Assembly: GCA_016793355.1 (NCBI GenBank)
Contig: JAEUMG010000391.1
Span: forward strand, 1 to 50,428
Length of the DNA stretch: 50,428 nt
Origin: Hyphomicrobiales bacterium
GTDB lineage: Bacteria; Pseudomonadota; Alphaproteobacteria; Rhizobiales; Aestuariivirgaceae
Reading direction: 5' to 3'
Below the pieces are notes generated by a model. That model did no database searches. It saw nothing but the letters and a program-made list of their open reading frames with translations, and was not told where the DNA came from. Numbering within the stretch: the first letter of the stretch is position 1; every line of letters starts with the position of its first letter. A program made the position numbers and the translations under genes. Positions 1 to 9,606 of this stretch are shown here, in pieces.

Positions 1-32
1 GGGTGAGGCGCGACGGCGCAGCCGGCAACATT

Positions 33-94
33 CCCCTCTCCCCTCGTGGGAGAGGGCGACGAGGGCCGTCAGGCCCGAGGCGGGTGAGGGGGTG
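33..94. repeat. Short palindromic repeat, copy A
   Basis: The unit begins CCCCTCTCCCCTCGTGGGAG and ends GAGGCGGGTGAGGGGG. It is the reverse orientation of the copies at 127-186 and 326-388, which begin CCCCTCATCC or CTCATCC and end in GAGGGGA-type purine runs. Elements of this form are common in intergenic DNA of rhizobial genomes. They are non-autonomous and can form stem-loops in RNA. Confidence 0.7.
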
Positions 95-126
95 TCGCCA
101 TGTGTCAAACGCTTCTCGCGTTGCGC

Positions 127-186
127 CGCCCCCTCATCCGGCCGCCGCTTCGCGGCGTCCGCCTTCTCCCACGAGGGGAGAAGGGG
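127..186. repeat. Short palindromic repeat, copy B (inverted relative to A)
   Basis: It begins CGCCCCCTCATCCGGC, has an internal GCCGCTTCGCGGC hairpin, and ends TCTCCCACGAGGGGAGAAGG. Facing copy A about 30 bases away, it makes the pair a large inverted repeat. Confidence 0.7.
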
Positions 187-218
187 TTACGAATAACACC
201 GCGCGCCTGCTTGTTCTC

Positions 219-305
219 CGTCACCCCGGCGCAAAGCCGGGGTCCCCTGAATCGTTTCAGCAATGGCACCTCCTCAGGGGATGCGAGCTTTCGCTGGCAT
301 GACGG
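219..305. repeat. Second class of palindromic repeat (CGTCACCCCGG...GGCATGACGG)
   Basis: It starts CGTCACCCCGGCGCAAAGCC and ends GCTTTCGCTGGCATGACGG. The termini CGTCA and TGACG are complementary, and an internal CCCCGG...CCGGGG stem is visible. It is distinct in sequence from copies A, B and D that flank it. Confidence 0.6.
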
Positions 306-325
306 TCTGTGTACGGACTTATTAC

Positions 326-388
326 CACCTCTCATCCGGCTGCCGTTGCGGGCCGCCCGCCGTCTCCCGCGAGGGGAAGGGAAAGGGG
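326..388. repeat. Short palindromic repeat, copy D (same orientation as B)
   Basis: It reads CCTCTCATCCGGCTGCCG, then GGCCGCCCGCCGTCTCCC, then GCGAGGGGAAGGG. It is a diverged copy of the element at 127-186. Confidence 0.6.
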
Positions 389-617
389 CTGCAACCCTTC
401 GTAGCCGCAACGGTTCGTGTACGGAGGATGTCTTGCTTCGCGAGCCAGGCGGGGGGTGGCAAGTCTTGCTCTCATCCCGCCCTTGCGCGGAGGCTGGAAT
501 TTGCGAGAGCCAATTCCGGATGGGGGCGATTTGAGAGTTCAGAGCGACCCCCGCCCTTGACCCCCCTGCAATGGCAAGCGGAAACCATCGGCATCAAACG
601 AGGCCGGTCGCGCCGGA

Positions 618-1757
618 TCAATCGAGCGTGCGGCGGAAGCGGAGCAGGGCGAGCAGGCCGAAGGCCACGACGAACAATCCAAGCGAAAACATCTCCGGCG
701 CAACGGCCGGCAAGGTCGCGCCCTTGAGCATGATGGCGCGGATGATCCTGAGGAAATGGGTCAATGGCAGGAACTCGCCGAAGGTCTGCGCCCATTCCGG
801 CATGCCGCGATAGGGAAACATGAAGCCCGACAGCAGGATCGACGGCAGGAAGAAGAAGAAGGTCAGCTGCATCGCCTGCATCTGGCTGCGGGCCAGCGTG
901 GAAAAGGTATAGCCGAGAAGGACGAGGGCGGTGATGAAGATCATGATGGCGCCGAGCAGCAGCGACAATGATCCTTCGAAGGGAACCGAGAACAGCAGTT
1001 TCGAGAAAGTGAGGACCACGACGACCTGGATCGCACCCACGCCGATGAAGGGCAGGACCTTGCCCACCATGATCTCCAAAGGCGTCACCGGCATGGCAAG
1101 AAGGTTTTCCATGGTGCCGCGCTCGATCTCGCGGGTCAGCGCCATCGCCGTCATCATCACCATGGTCATCTGCAGGATCACGCCGAGCAGGCCCGGAACG
1201 ATGTTGTATTGGGTGATGCCCTCGGGATTGTAGCGGCGGTGAACGACGATCTCGAGATTGCTGAAATCGGTTGCAGTCTTCTCGGCCATTGCGCCCATTT
1301 CCCGCACAAGCGCGATACGGGCGATTTCGCCCAGCGAGCCGATGGCGTTTGATGCCGCGGCGGGATCGGTTGCATCCGCTTCGACCAGGATCACCGGATG
1401 CTCGCCGCGCGCCACCCGCGCCTCGAAGTCGCCGGGAATGGTGACGACAAAAGCGACGTCGCCGCTTTCGAGCAGCCGGTCGGCGCGCTCGGCGCTCTGC
1501 GCGATATCGACGAAGCGATAATAGTCGGTATTGGTCAATGCCGAGACGACGGCATTGGTGAAGGGCCCGCGATCGAGCGCGACAAGCGCCGAAGGCAGGC
1601 CTTTCGGATCGGTATTGATCGCATAACCGAAGAGCAGGAGCTGGATCAGCGGAACGCCCAGCATCATCGCGAAGGTCAGGCGGTCGCGGCGCATCTGGAT
1701 CAGTTCCTTGGCGAGGATCGCCCAGATGCGTGAAACCGAGAAGCTCCAGCCGGTCAT
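618..1757 (-). CDS. ABC-2 type efflux permease (YhhJ/YbhS-like)
   Basis: This 379-residue inner-membrane subunit is the last gene of a three-gene efflux operon. Its start overlaps the end of the ATPase gene by 4 bases (ATGA). The N-terminus has a cytoplasmic stretch with KELIQMRRDR, then one membrane helix (about residues 28-48). A large periplasmic domain follows (about 50-170), and five hydrophobic helices fill residues 175-375. This is the ABC-2 permease layout of YhhJ, YbhS and YbhR. The family exports drugs or other small molecules together with an HlyD-type adaptor; the substrate is unknown. YbhFSR-type systems have two permeases, whereas only one is encoded here, so it may work as a homodimer. 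The C-terminus lies directly against the repeat region 1-617. Confidence 0.9.
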   Translation of the reverse strand: MTGWSFSVSRIWAILAKELIQMRRDRLTFAMMLGVPLIQLLLFGYAINTDPKGLPSALVALDRGPFTNAVVSALTNTDYYRFVDIAQSAERADRLLESGDVAFVVTIPGDFEARVARGEHPVILVEADATDPAAASNAIGSLGEIARIALVREMGAMAEKTATDFSNLEIVVHRRYNPEGITQYNIVPGLLGVILQMTMVMMTAMALTREIERGTMENLLAMPVTPLEIMVGKVLPFIGVGAIQVVVVLTFSKLLFSVPFEGSLSLLLGAIMIFITALVLLGYTFSTLARSQMQAMQLTFFFFLPSILLSGFMFPYRGMPEWAQTFGEFLPLTHFLRIIRAIMLKGATLPAVAPEMFSLGLFVVAFGLLALLRFRRTLD

Positions 1758-2671
1758 TGCATATTGTCCTGCGTGCCGGTCATGAGCTGGATGAAGACAT
1801 CCTCGAGATTGGTCGCCCCGCGCTCGACCGAGACATCGGTTCTTGCCGCATAGGCCTCAAGCGTCCTGGCGAGGAGTTCCGCATCGCGGCCCACGACGTG
1901 CAGGGTGGCTCCGAACGGCGCCACCTGTTCGACGCCGGGCGCGCCGTCGAGTTCGTCCGCAAGCGCCGCCAGATCGGGTCCGCGGATCACGAAGGTCGTA
2001 AGTCCGGCATCCAGGATGACGCCTTCGACGGTGCCGCTGGCGATGAGCCTGCCATAGGAGATGTAGGCGATGCGATGGCAGCGCTCGGCCTCGTCCATAT
2101 AGTGCGTGGAGACGAGGACGGTGAGACCTTTCGCCGACAGATGATGGATCTCGTCCCAGAATTCGCGCCGGGCCTTGGGATCGACGCCGGCGGTCGGCTC
2201 GTCGAGAAGCAGGAGTCTGGGCTTGTGCATGATGCAGGCGGCAAGCGCGAGGCGCTGCTTCCATCCGCCCGACAGCGTGCCCGCCAATTGATGGCGACGG
2301 CTTGCGAGCCCCAGCCCCTCCAGCGTCTCGTCGACATATTGCCCGCGCGGCTTCAGCCGATAGAGCCGTGCGACGAAGTCGAGATTCTCCGCGATGCTCA
2401 GGTCCTCATAGAAGGAGAAGCGCTGGGTCATGTAGCCGACTTCGCGCTTGATCAGTCGGCTCTGCGAAATGACATCCAGTCCCAGCACGGTTCCCGAACC
2501 TTCATCGGGCGTCAGAAGGCCGCACAGCATTCGGATGAACGTCGTCTTCCCCGATCCATTGGGCCCGAGAAATCCGATGATCTGGCCCGTTTCGACGGCA
2601 AGCGTCACATGGTCGACGACGGTTCGCGTGCCGAAGCGCTTGGTCAGGCCGTGGACGTCGATGGCGCTCAA
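1754..2671 (-). CDS. ABC transporter ATP-binding protein of the efflux system
   Basis: This 305-residue single nucleotide-binding domain powers the permease encoded downstream. Visible motifs are the Walker A GPNGSGKTT, the Q-loop region MTQRFSFYEDL, a signature LSGGWKQR (Trp where most ABC proteins have Gln, as often seen in the YbhF/CcmA-like group), the Walker [13 protein letters not shown], and the switch histidine in VSTHYMDEAERC. The C-terminal 80 residues form the small extra domain common in drug exporters. The gene overlaps hlyD by 4 bases at its start and the permease gene by 4 at its end, so the three are almost surely co-translated. Confidence 0.93.
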   Translation of the reverse strand: MSAIDVHGLTKRFGTRTVVDHVTLAVETGQIIGFLGPNGSGKTTFIRMLCGLLTPDEGSGTVLGLDVISQSRLIKREVGYMTQRFSFYEDLSIAENLDFVARLYRLKPRGQYVDETLEGLGLASRRHQLAGTLSGGWKQRLALAACIMHKPRLLLLDEPTAGVDPKARREFWDEIHHLSAKGLTVLVSTHYMDEAERCHRIAYISYGRLIASGTVEGVILDAGLTTFVIRGPDLAALADELDGAPGVEQVAPFGATLHVVGRDAELLARTLEAYAARTDVSVERGATNLEDVFIQLMTGTQDNMQ

Positions 2672-3627
2672 GGCTTCTGCTCGTCCGCCAGGCGCACATC
2701 GACGATCTGGCCCGGTTGCAGGGCGAGCTGATCGGCCTCGGGTCGCGCCTCGACGAGATAGACGAGCTTCTGGCGGCTATCCACCGAGTAGATCACCGGC
2801 GGGGTGAATTCCGGCTCGTCGGCGATATAGGTCACGGTCGCGCTCAATCCGTCGGGGCACCCGTCGCAAGTCAGGAGCACACGCGCGCCCGGGCCGAGCT
2901 CATGGCGAACGGCTTCCGGCGCATAGAAGCGCAGCTTCGTGGCGCCATCGGGAAGAAACGAGATGACGGGTGCGGAGGGGCTCGCCGTCTCTCCCTGGCG
3001 CTTCAGCACATCGAAGACGCGTCCGCTCGAGCGCGCGATGATGCGGCGTTCGTCGAGCTTCCATCGGGCGATATTGAGAGCGGAGGCCGCTTCCGCCACC
3101 TGCTGCTGCATGGCTTTGATCTCTTCGGGACGCGCCGGGAGCCTGGCGACATCGAGATTGGCCTCAACTTCGGAGATGCGCGCCGCTGCGACGTCATAGG
3201 CGGCCTGCGCCTGATCGAGTTCGGCCTTGGAGCTCACGCCTTTCTTGAACAGTTCCTCGCGCCGGCGCAGCGCGAGCTCGGCCTGCCTGGCTTCCGCCTT
3301 TGCCGATGCAAGAGTCGCTTCGATGACGGCGATTTCTTCCGCCCGGCGGCCGATCTTCAAGTCAGCAAGGCGCGCCTCAAGCCCTGCAAGACTCGCTTCG
3401 GCCTGGCGGACGGCGAGCACCGCATCCTCGTACTCGAGCTGGGCGAGCAGGGTCCCGGCAACGACCCGGTCACCGCGGCGGGTGAGGATCGAGGCGACGC
3501 GCGCGACGTCTACCGGGGCCAGATTGGTGTATTCGCCCTCGATATAGCCGGCAAGGGGCGTCAGTTGCGGTGGCTCGCAGCCCGGCAACAGGCCGACAAG
3601 AAACCCGATCGAACACCAGAAGCTCAT
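2668..3627 (-). CDS. HlyD/MFP-family periplasmic adaptor, probable lipoprotein
   Basis: This 319-residue membrane-fusion protein would link the ABC exporter to an outer-membrane channel. The start at 3627 is preceded by GGGAG seven bases upstream. Starts at 3663 or 3705 are open but have poorer context. The N-terminus MSFWCSIGFLVGLLPGC ends in a plausible lipobox with Cys17. A biotinyl-lipoyl half-motif is followed by a long Ala/Glu/Arg-rich hairpin coiled coil (about residues 70-190), the second lipoyl half and a beta-barrel. It is first in the operon with the ATPase and permease. No outer-membrane factor gene lies nearby, so a TolC-like protein from elsewhere would be needed. Confidence 0.88.
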   Translation of the reverse strand: MSFWCSIGFLVGLLPGCEPPQLTPLAGYIEGEYTNLAPVDVARVASILTRRGDRVVAGTLLAQLEYEDAVLAVRQAEASLAGLEARLADLKIGRRAEEIAVIEATLASAKAEARQAELALRRREELFKKGVSSKAELDQAQAAYDVAAARISEVEANLDVARLPARPEEIKAMQQQVAEAASALNIARWKLDERRIIARSSGRVFDVLKRQGETASPSAPVISFLPDGATKLRFYAPEAVRHELGPGARVLLTCDGCPDGLSATVTYIADEPEFTPPVIYSVDSRQKLVYLVEARPEADQLALQPGQIVDVRLADEQKP

Positions 3628-3776
3628 GAGGCGACTCCCGTTGCGCCCGCGCCGGGAGCGCATCTCGTTGTTCTCGACAATTGCAATCAATCGGCCGGCT
3701 GACAAGCTGCCGCCCGGTTTAGGCCGGTCTTAACCTTCCGGTCATATTCATTTGCTGCGGGCTGAGGAGCTTTACG

Positions 3777-5849
3777 ATGGCCGAGCCGGTGCGCATGGGC
3801 GATCGCGAGCAGAAACTGTCGGGCTGGGAGGAGGCGGGGCCTGCCCCGGCCGCCTGGCGCATTTCGCGCGACGAAGTGATCATAGAGCGCACGACGTCGT
3901 TCTTCCCGGACCAGCGGGGCGGTCTCTACGAGCAGCTGCTTTTCGGCATGCCGGTGATGATCCAGGCGCTCGATGCCACCGGGCGGATCAGCGCCGTCAA
4001 TCAGCGCTGGTGCCGGGCGATGGGGTATTCGCAGGCCGAGGTCATGGGTCTCCACTTCAACGACCTGTTGACACCGACATCGCGAGCAAAGCTCGTCCAG
4101 AGAATCTACCCGCATTATTTCCAGACCGATCACTGCCGTGAAGAGGCGCTGACGCTCAGGAAGAAGGATGGAAGTTCGCTCGAGATATTGCTCTCAATGA
4201 CCGCCTATCGCGGCGCCAAGGGGCGGATCGAGCGCTCAGTTTGCATCCTTGAGGAAGAGGGGCGCGGCAATCCCGCTTCGCCTCCGCCGGCCGAACCCGA
4301 CCGGCGCTTTCGCAGCGCATTCGACGCCGCGGCGCACGGCATGGCGCTATTATCGCCGACCGGCGACGTCATCGCGGCCAACCAGGCATTGCGCGACTTC
4401 CTGGGCATCACTGACGCCGCCGCCCCCACCGGGCCATTCGATGAATTGCTGCGCGGAGACGATCGCGAGCGCTTCCTCGCTTCCATGACACGTCTGCTCG
4501 GCGGCGAAATACCGATTCTCAAGGAAGAGCTCCGCTTCATCACGCGTGCTGGCGGGGTTGCCTTCGGCGCGACGAATGTTTCGATCGTGCGCAATGCCAA
4601 GGCCGACATTGACCATTTCCTGGTGCAGGTCATCGATCTCTCTGGCCGCAGGCTTGCCGAGCAGCAGCTTCGGCAGGCTCAGAGAATGGAGGCGATCGGG
4701 CAGCTCACCGGCGGCCTTGCGCATGACTTCAACAATCTGCTGACGGTCATTATCGGCAATCTGCAGCTCATCGACATGGCGCTGAAGGATCATCCCAAAG
4801 CCCACAAGCGGGCGCTGGAGGCGATCGAAGCGGCGCAGAAGGGTTCCGGCCTGACCCGGCAGCTTCTCGCCTTTGCGCGCCGGCAGGCGCTTGAGCCGCA
4901 GGAGGTGAATGTCAACGATCTGGTGCGGGCCATGGCGCCGCTGGTCCTGCGCACGATCGGCGAAACCATCCAGCTCAAGGTCGTGCTGATGCCCGGCCAG
5001 CCCAAAACGGTCATCGATCCGTCGCAGCTCGAGTCGGCCATTCTCAATCTTGCGATCAATGCCCGCGATGCGATGAGCGCTGAAGGGTTGCTGACGATCG
5101 AAACCCATCCGGTCTATCTCGACCAGGACTATGCGTCGGCCAATCCGGAGGTGAGCGCCGGACACTATGTGATGGTCGCCGTCACCGATACCGGCAAGGG
5201 CATCGCGCCCGAACTTCTCGAGAAGGTCTTCCAGCCCTTCTTCACCACGAAGCCGGCCGGCCGCGGCTCCGGGCTCGGACTTTCGCAGGTCTATGGATTC
5301 ATCAAGCAGTCGGGCGGCCACATTCAGGTCTATAGCGAGACCGGACACGGCACCTCCATCAAGATGTACTTGCCGCGCACGCTCGCCCCCGGCGAGGAGA
5401 CCGCAGAAGCGCCCCTCGACAGGCCCGAGGAGCCGCCGCAGGCGGCAAGCGTGCCGCAAGCCGACCCGCCGCCGCGCCGCACCAGGATTCTGGTTGTCGA
5501 AGACCAGGAAGCGGTGCGCCAGGTCGCCTGCGGCTTCCTGACCGACTTCGGCTATGATGTCATCGAAGCCGAGAATGGCGCCGATGCCCTCGGCAAATTG
5601 CGCGAGCACCCCGACATCGATCTGATGTTCAGCGATGTCGTCATGCCGGGCGGCATGAACGGCTTCGAACTGGCCAAAGCCGCCTATTCGATAAGGCCAG
5701 ATCTGAAAGTCGTGCACACCTCCGGCTATCCGAGGGGCGCCATGGTCCATCAGGAGGAGTCAAGATTTCGCGAAGGCTTCATCATCATGAAGCCGTACCG
5801 CCGCGAGGATCTCCAGAATATCCTGAAAGAAGCGCTCGAACAGCAATGA
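3777..5849 (+). CDS. Hybrid sensor histidine kinase (PAS-PAS-HisKA-HATPase-REC)
   Basis: This 690-residue cytoplasmic protein has no transmembrane segment. A first PAS domain (about 48-160) is followed by a second (about 175-290). The dimerisation/phosphoacceptor helix reads GQLTGGLAHDFNNLL, with His316 as phosphorylation site. The ATPase domain has an N box NLAINARDAM, then DTGKGI and GSGLGLSQVYG. A proline-rich linker leads to a C-terminal receiver (about 570-688) with Asp620 in FSDVVMPGG. The HDFNN-type H box with an attached receiver is typical of alphaproteobacterial soluble hybrid kinases. No separate response regulator is adjacent, so the output partner is unknown. PAS domains suggest a redox, light or metabolite signal, but no cofactor residue is decisive. 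Confidence 0.93.
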   Translation: MAEPVRMGDREQKLSGWEEAGPAPAAWRISRDEVIIERTTSFFPDQRGGLYEQLLFGMPVMIQALDATGRISAVNQRWCRAMGYSQAEVMGLHFNDLLTPTSRAKLVQRIYPHYFQTDHCREEALTLRKKDGSSLEILLSMTAYRGAKGRIERSVCILEEEGRGNPASPPPAEPDRRFRSAFDAAAHGMALLSPTGDVIAANQALRDFLGITDAAAPTGPFDELLRGDDRERFLASMTRLLGGEIPILKEELRFITRAGGVAFGATNVSIVRNAKADIDHFLVQVIDLSGRRLAEQQLRQAQRMEAIGQLTGGLAHDFNNLLTVIIGNLQLIDMALKDHPKAHKRALEAIEAAQKGSGLTRQLLAFARRQALEPQEVNVNDLVRAMAPLVLRTIGETIQLKVVLMPGQPKTVIDPSQLESAILNLAINARDAMSAEGLLTIETHPVYLDQDYASANPEVSAGHYVMVAVTDTGKGIAPELLEKVFQPFFTTKPAGRGSGLGLSQVYGFIKQSGGHIQVYSETGHGTSIKMYLPRTLAPGEETAEAPLDRPEEPPQAASVPQADPPPRRTRILVVEDQEAVRQVACGFLTDFGYDVIEAENGADALGKLREHPDIDLMFSDVVMPGGMNGFELAKAAYSIRPDLKVVHTSGYPRGAMVHQEESRFREGFIIMKPYRREDLQNILKEALEQQ

Positions 5850-5963
5850 CAGCGCAGGCACTTGCGTGGTGCCCGTTCAATAGTCGTCACAATAGCTGCC
5901 GAAGATCATCATGGCTTGGCCGCTCGAAACCGCCAAGGCTGGACTTTCTGACCAAAGGTCAAT

Positions 5964-6086
5964 ATGAATTGTTCGATGCGTATCCGGCGGCAAAACAGAT
6001 TATCGACGCAGACTCGCTTCGCTGTCTATTTCATTAGCGGGATATTCATCGTCCTCTTCGCGGCGGTTTTCGCGCTCATGAATTGA
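5964..6086 (+). CDS. Possible 40-residue single-span membrane peptide
   Basis: This short frame lies in an otherwise empty gap. It starts ATG AAT TGT TCG and ends TGA at 6084-6086. An AAAGGTC stretch upstream could act as a weak ribosome-binding site. The N-terminal half is basic (MRIRRQNRLSTQTR), followed by a hydrophobic stretch YFISGIFIVLFAAVFALM reaching the C-terminus. This is the pattern of a tail-anchored or positive-inside small membrane protein. It precedes the CcoN-like membrane protein gene by about 90 bases in the same direction, so the two could be one transcript. No homologue is recognised from memory. Confidence 0.45.
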   Translation: MNCSMRIRRQNRLSTQTRFAVYFISGIFIVLFAAVFALMN

Positions 6087-6175
6087 GCTTTCTCGCGCCG
6101 CTTTGTCATCGAGCCCGCTTGTCAATCGTCGTTGCCCTCAGCAAGATGCGCCATCCGAGTCGGGGAGAGCGTGTG

Positions 6176-6553
6176 ATGAGCGGGACGGCGCGCAACTTCT
6201 TCATTCTGGCCTTAGCTTACGGCATCGTCGGCATGATGCTGGGACTGCATATGGCCATGAGCCAGGATCACACGCAGATGCCGACCCATGCCCATATCAT
6301 GGTGCTCGGCTGGCTGATGTCGGCGGTCTTTGCGTTCTTCTATCATCTCTTCCCGGAAATCGGGCGCAGCCTGCTTGCCAGAATTCACTTTGCCTTGACG
6401 GCTGTCGCCGGCGTCATCCTGCTCGTCACACTCTACCTTTTCCTTGCCGGCAATCCGGCGATCGAACCCGTTCTCGGGCTGGCATCGATTGCCTTCTTTC
6501 TTGGCATGGTGCTGTTCGCGTGGGTCGCCAGGCCGGCGCTGTTCGGTCGCTGA
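6176..6553 (+). CDS. CcoN/NorB-like four-helix membrane protein
   Basis: This 125-residue integral membrane protein has four predicted spans. The conserved stretch THAHIMVLGW and the later FFYHLFPEIG resemble helices of heme-copper oxidase subunit I (CcoN/NorB type). Length shows it is only a fragment-like relative, not a whole oxidase subunit. Small proteins of this kind are common in Hyphomicrobiales and are usually annotated as cytochrome-oxidase-like; their role is not established. The start at 6176 follows GGGGAGAG by about 6 bases, and GTG at 6173 is an alternative. The histidines in HAH could bind heme, by analogy only. Confidence 0.75.
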   Translation: MSGTARNFFILALAYGIVGMMLGLHMAMSQDHTQMPTHAHIMVLGWLMSAVFAFFYHLFPEIGRSLLARIHFALTAVAGVILLVTLYLFLAGNPAIEPVLGLASIAFFLGMVLFAWVARPALFGR

Positions 6554-6598
6554 AAACTCTATAAGAAACTGATACGGCCAAAGCGCCTGGGAGGCTTG

Positions 6599-7591
6599 AT
6601 GCTCGCTCGTCCGATCTGCCTCATGCTCGGACTCGCTGTCCTTGTTTCACCTTCGCTGGGCCAGATTCGCCTGGATGGAACTTTTGCCGCAACCAGGAAC
6701 TGCCCCGCCTATCAGTCGATCAGCAAGCAAACCAATCCGGGCAATGTCACGATCGCCGCAGGCAACACTTACGTTCTCATCGGCAAGAACAAGGACGTCG
6801 CTACCCATTACCTCATCCAGATCGAGGGAGCGGTGCCCGCGCAAAGATGGGTGTCCGTCGATTGCGGCACGCAGGCGAGTGCCGCGGGCGATCAGCCGGC
6901 TGTCGATCAGGAGGAGCCGCAGTCGACGCAAACGGGTCACCGCTTCGTCCTGGCGCTCTCCTGGCAGGCGGCGTTCTGTGAAACCCGGCCAACCAAGCCC
7001 GAATGCGAGAGTCAGACGGACGATCGATTCGATGCCACGAACTTCAGTTTGCATGGCCTGTGGCCGCAACCGCGCAGGCGCGCCTATTGCGGTGTCGATG
7101 CGCAGACGGTTTCCCTGGATGAGGCGGGCCATTGGTCCAGCCTGCCGGAACCCGCCATTTCAGATGCAACCCGCGCAAGGCTGGCTGTCGCGATGCCTGG
7201 CACACAGTCCCAGCTCCATCGGCACGAATGGATCAAGCACGGCACCTGCTATCCCGAGCCCGATGCGGATGAGTATTTCTCGGATGCCTTGCTCGTGCTC
7301 GCGGCCATCAACGCCTCTCCGGTGCAGCAGCTGATCGCCTCGCGGGAGGGGCGGAAGGTGTCGACCGCCGAAATTCGCCAGGCCTTCGATCGGGCCTTCG
7401 GAGAAGGGGCAGGTTTACGGGTCAGGGTTGCCTGCGTCGACGATGGCGATCGCCGGTTGATCAGCGAGGTGACGATCGGCCTTGTCGGCACGATCGAACC
7501 GGGCGCGGATATCGGCGCCCTGATCCTGGGCTCCGGGCCGACCGATTCCGGCTGCCCGGGCGGCATCGTCGATCCGGTGGGGTTGCAGTAA
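6599..7591 (+). CDS. Secreted ribonuclease T2-family protein
   Basis: This 330-residue protein is predicted to be exported by the signal peptide [21 protein letters not shown]. Residues about 25-95 form an N-terminal module with Cys residues and an SH3-like look. The C-terminal RNase T2 domain has both catalytic segments: FSLHGLWPQ (first His) and [10 protein letters not shown] (Glu and second His). RNase T2 enzymes cut single-stranded RNA through a 2',3'-cyclic intermediate. In the periplasm or medium the enzyme would scavenge RNA for nucleotides and phosphate. The start at ATG 6599 follows GGGAGG by 5 bases. It is probably transcribed alone. Confidence 0.93.
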   Translation: MLARPICLMLGLAVLVSPSLGQIRLDGTFAATRNCPAYQSISKQTNPGNVTIAAGNTYVLIGKNKDVATHYLIQIEGAVPAQRWVSVDCGTQASAAGDQPAVDQEEPQSTQTGHRFVLALSWQAAFCETRPTKPECESQTDDRFDATNFSLHGLWPQPRRRAYCGVDAQTVSLDEAGHWSSLPEPAISDATRARLAVAMPGTQSQLHRHEWIKHGTCYPEPDADEYFSDALLVLAAINASPVQQLIASREGRKVSTAEIRQAFDRAFGEGAGLRVRVACVDDGDRRLISEVTIGLVGTIEPGADIGALILGSGPTDSGCPGGIVDPVGLQ

Positions 7592-7658
7592 CCCGCCGCC
7601 GCCGCTAGAACCGCGCCGACATTCCCGAAATACAGGTTTAGGGCGCGAAGGACACGCG

Positions 7659-9314
<1,656 letters not shown>

Positions 9315-9381
9315 GAGTCCCACTGCTCGATTGGTCAATTGTTGGAATTGATGCTAGTGTCTGCTACTTGGGGTTCGTAGC

Positions 9382-9582
9382 ATGCCGGACGTTGAGAACA
9401 TCATCCTCGAGCACTTGCGGCACATCCGTGTCACCACGGACGGCCTTCGAGAGGATATGCGAGAGGTGAAGACTCGATTGGGGCTGCTCGAAAGCCAGTA
9501 TGCCAGTCTCTCCAACCGGTTCGATCGGCTTGATCTCCGGGTTTCCAGGATCGAAGAACGGCTGGGTCTTGTGGAAGCCTGA
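9382..9582 (+). CDS. Small coiled-coil protein, function unknown
   Basis: This 66-residue soluble protein is almost entirely amphipathic heptad repeat. It runs from LEHLRHIRVTTDGLREDMRE through LSNRFDRLDLRVSRIEERLG. Short proteins of this type are frequent in rhizobia and are generally annotated as hypothetical. It sits between ettA and tam on the same strand, with 67 and 24 base gaps. No function can be inferred beyond likely self-association. Confidence 0.75.
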   Translation: MPDVENIILEHLRHIRVTTDGLREDMREVKTRLGLLESQYASLSNRFDRLDLRVSRIEERLGLVEA

Positions 9583-9606
9583 GCAGAATTCAATTCCCCT
9601 GATTGC

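Larger units (their letters stand above)
1..617. other. Gene-free repeat-rich region
   Basis: No convincing gene is present. The short open frames on both strands are low-complexity translations of repeat DNA and resemble no protein family. The stretch is a patchwork of at least three copies of one palindromic element (33-94, 127-186, 326-388) and one of another (219-305), listed separately. Positions 1-8 look like the tail of a further copy. From 389 to 617 I see only scattered partial repeat fragments. The efflux permease gene ends at 618. Confidence 0.7.

Noticed and set aside
1..617. Possible insertion sequence or CRISPR array
   Set aside because: There is no transposase and no regular repeat-spacer pattern. 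The units are palindromes of uneven spacing.
4350..5750. 466-codon minus-strand open frame inside the hybrid kinase
   Set aside because: It is antisense to PAS, HisKA, HATPase and REC motifs that are clearly coding on the plus strand.
5846..6037. 63-codon frame overlapping the kinase stop
   Set aside because: It has no ribosome-binding site and no protein-like pattern. The 40-codon frame at 5964 in another register is more plausible.
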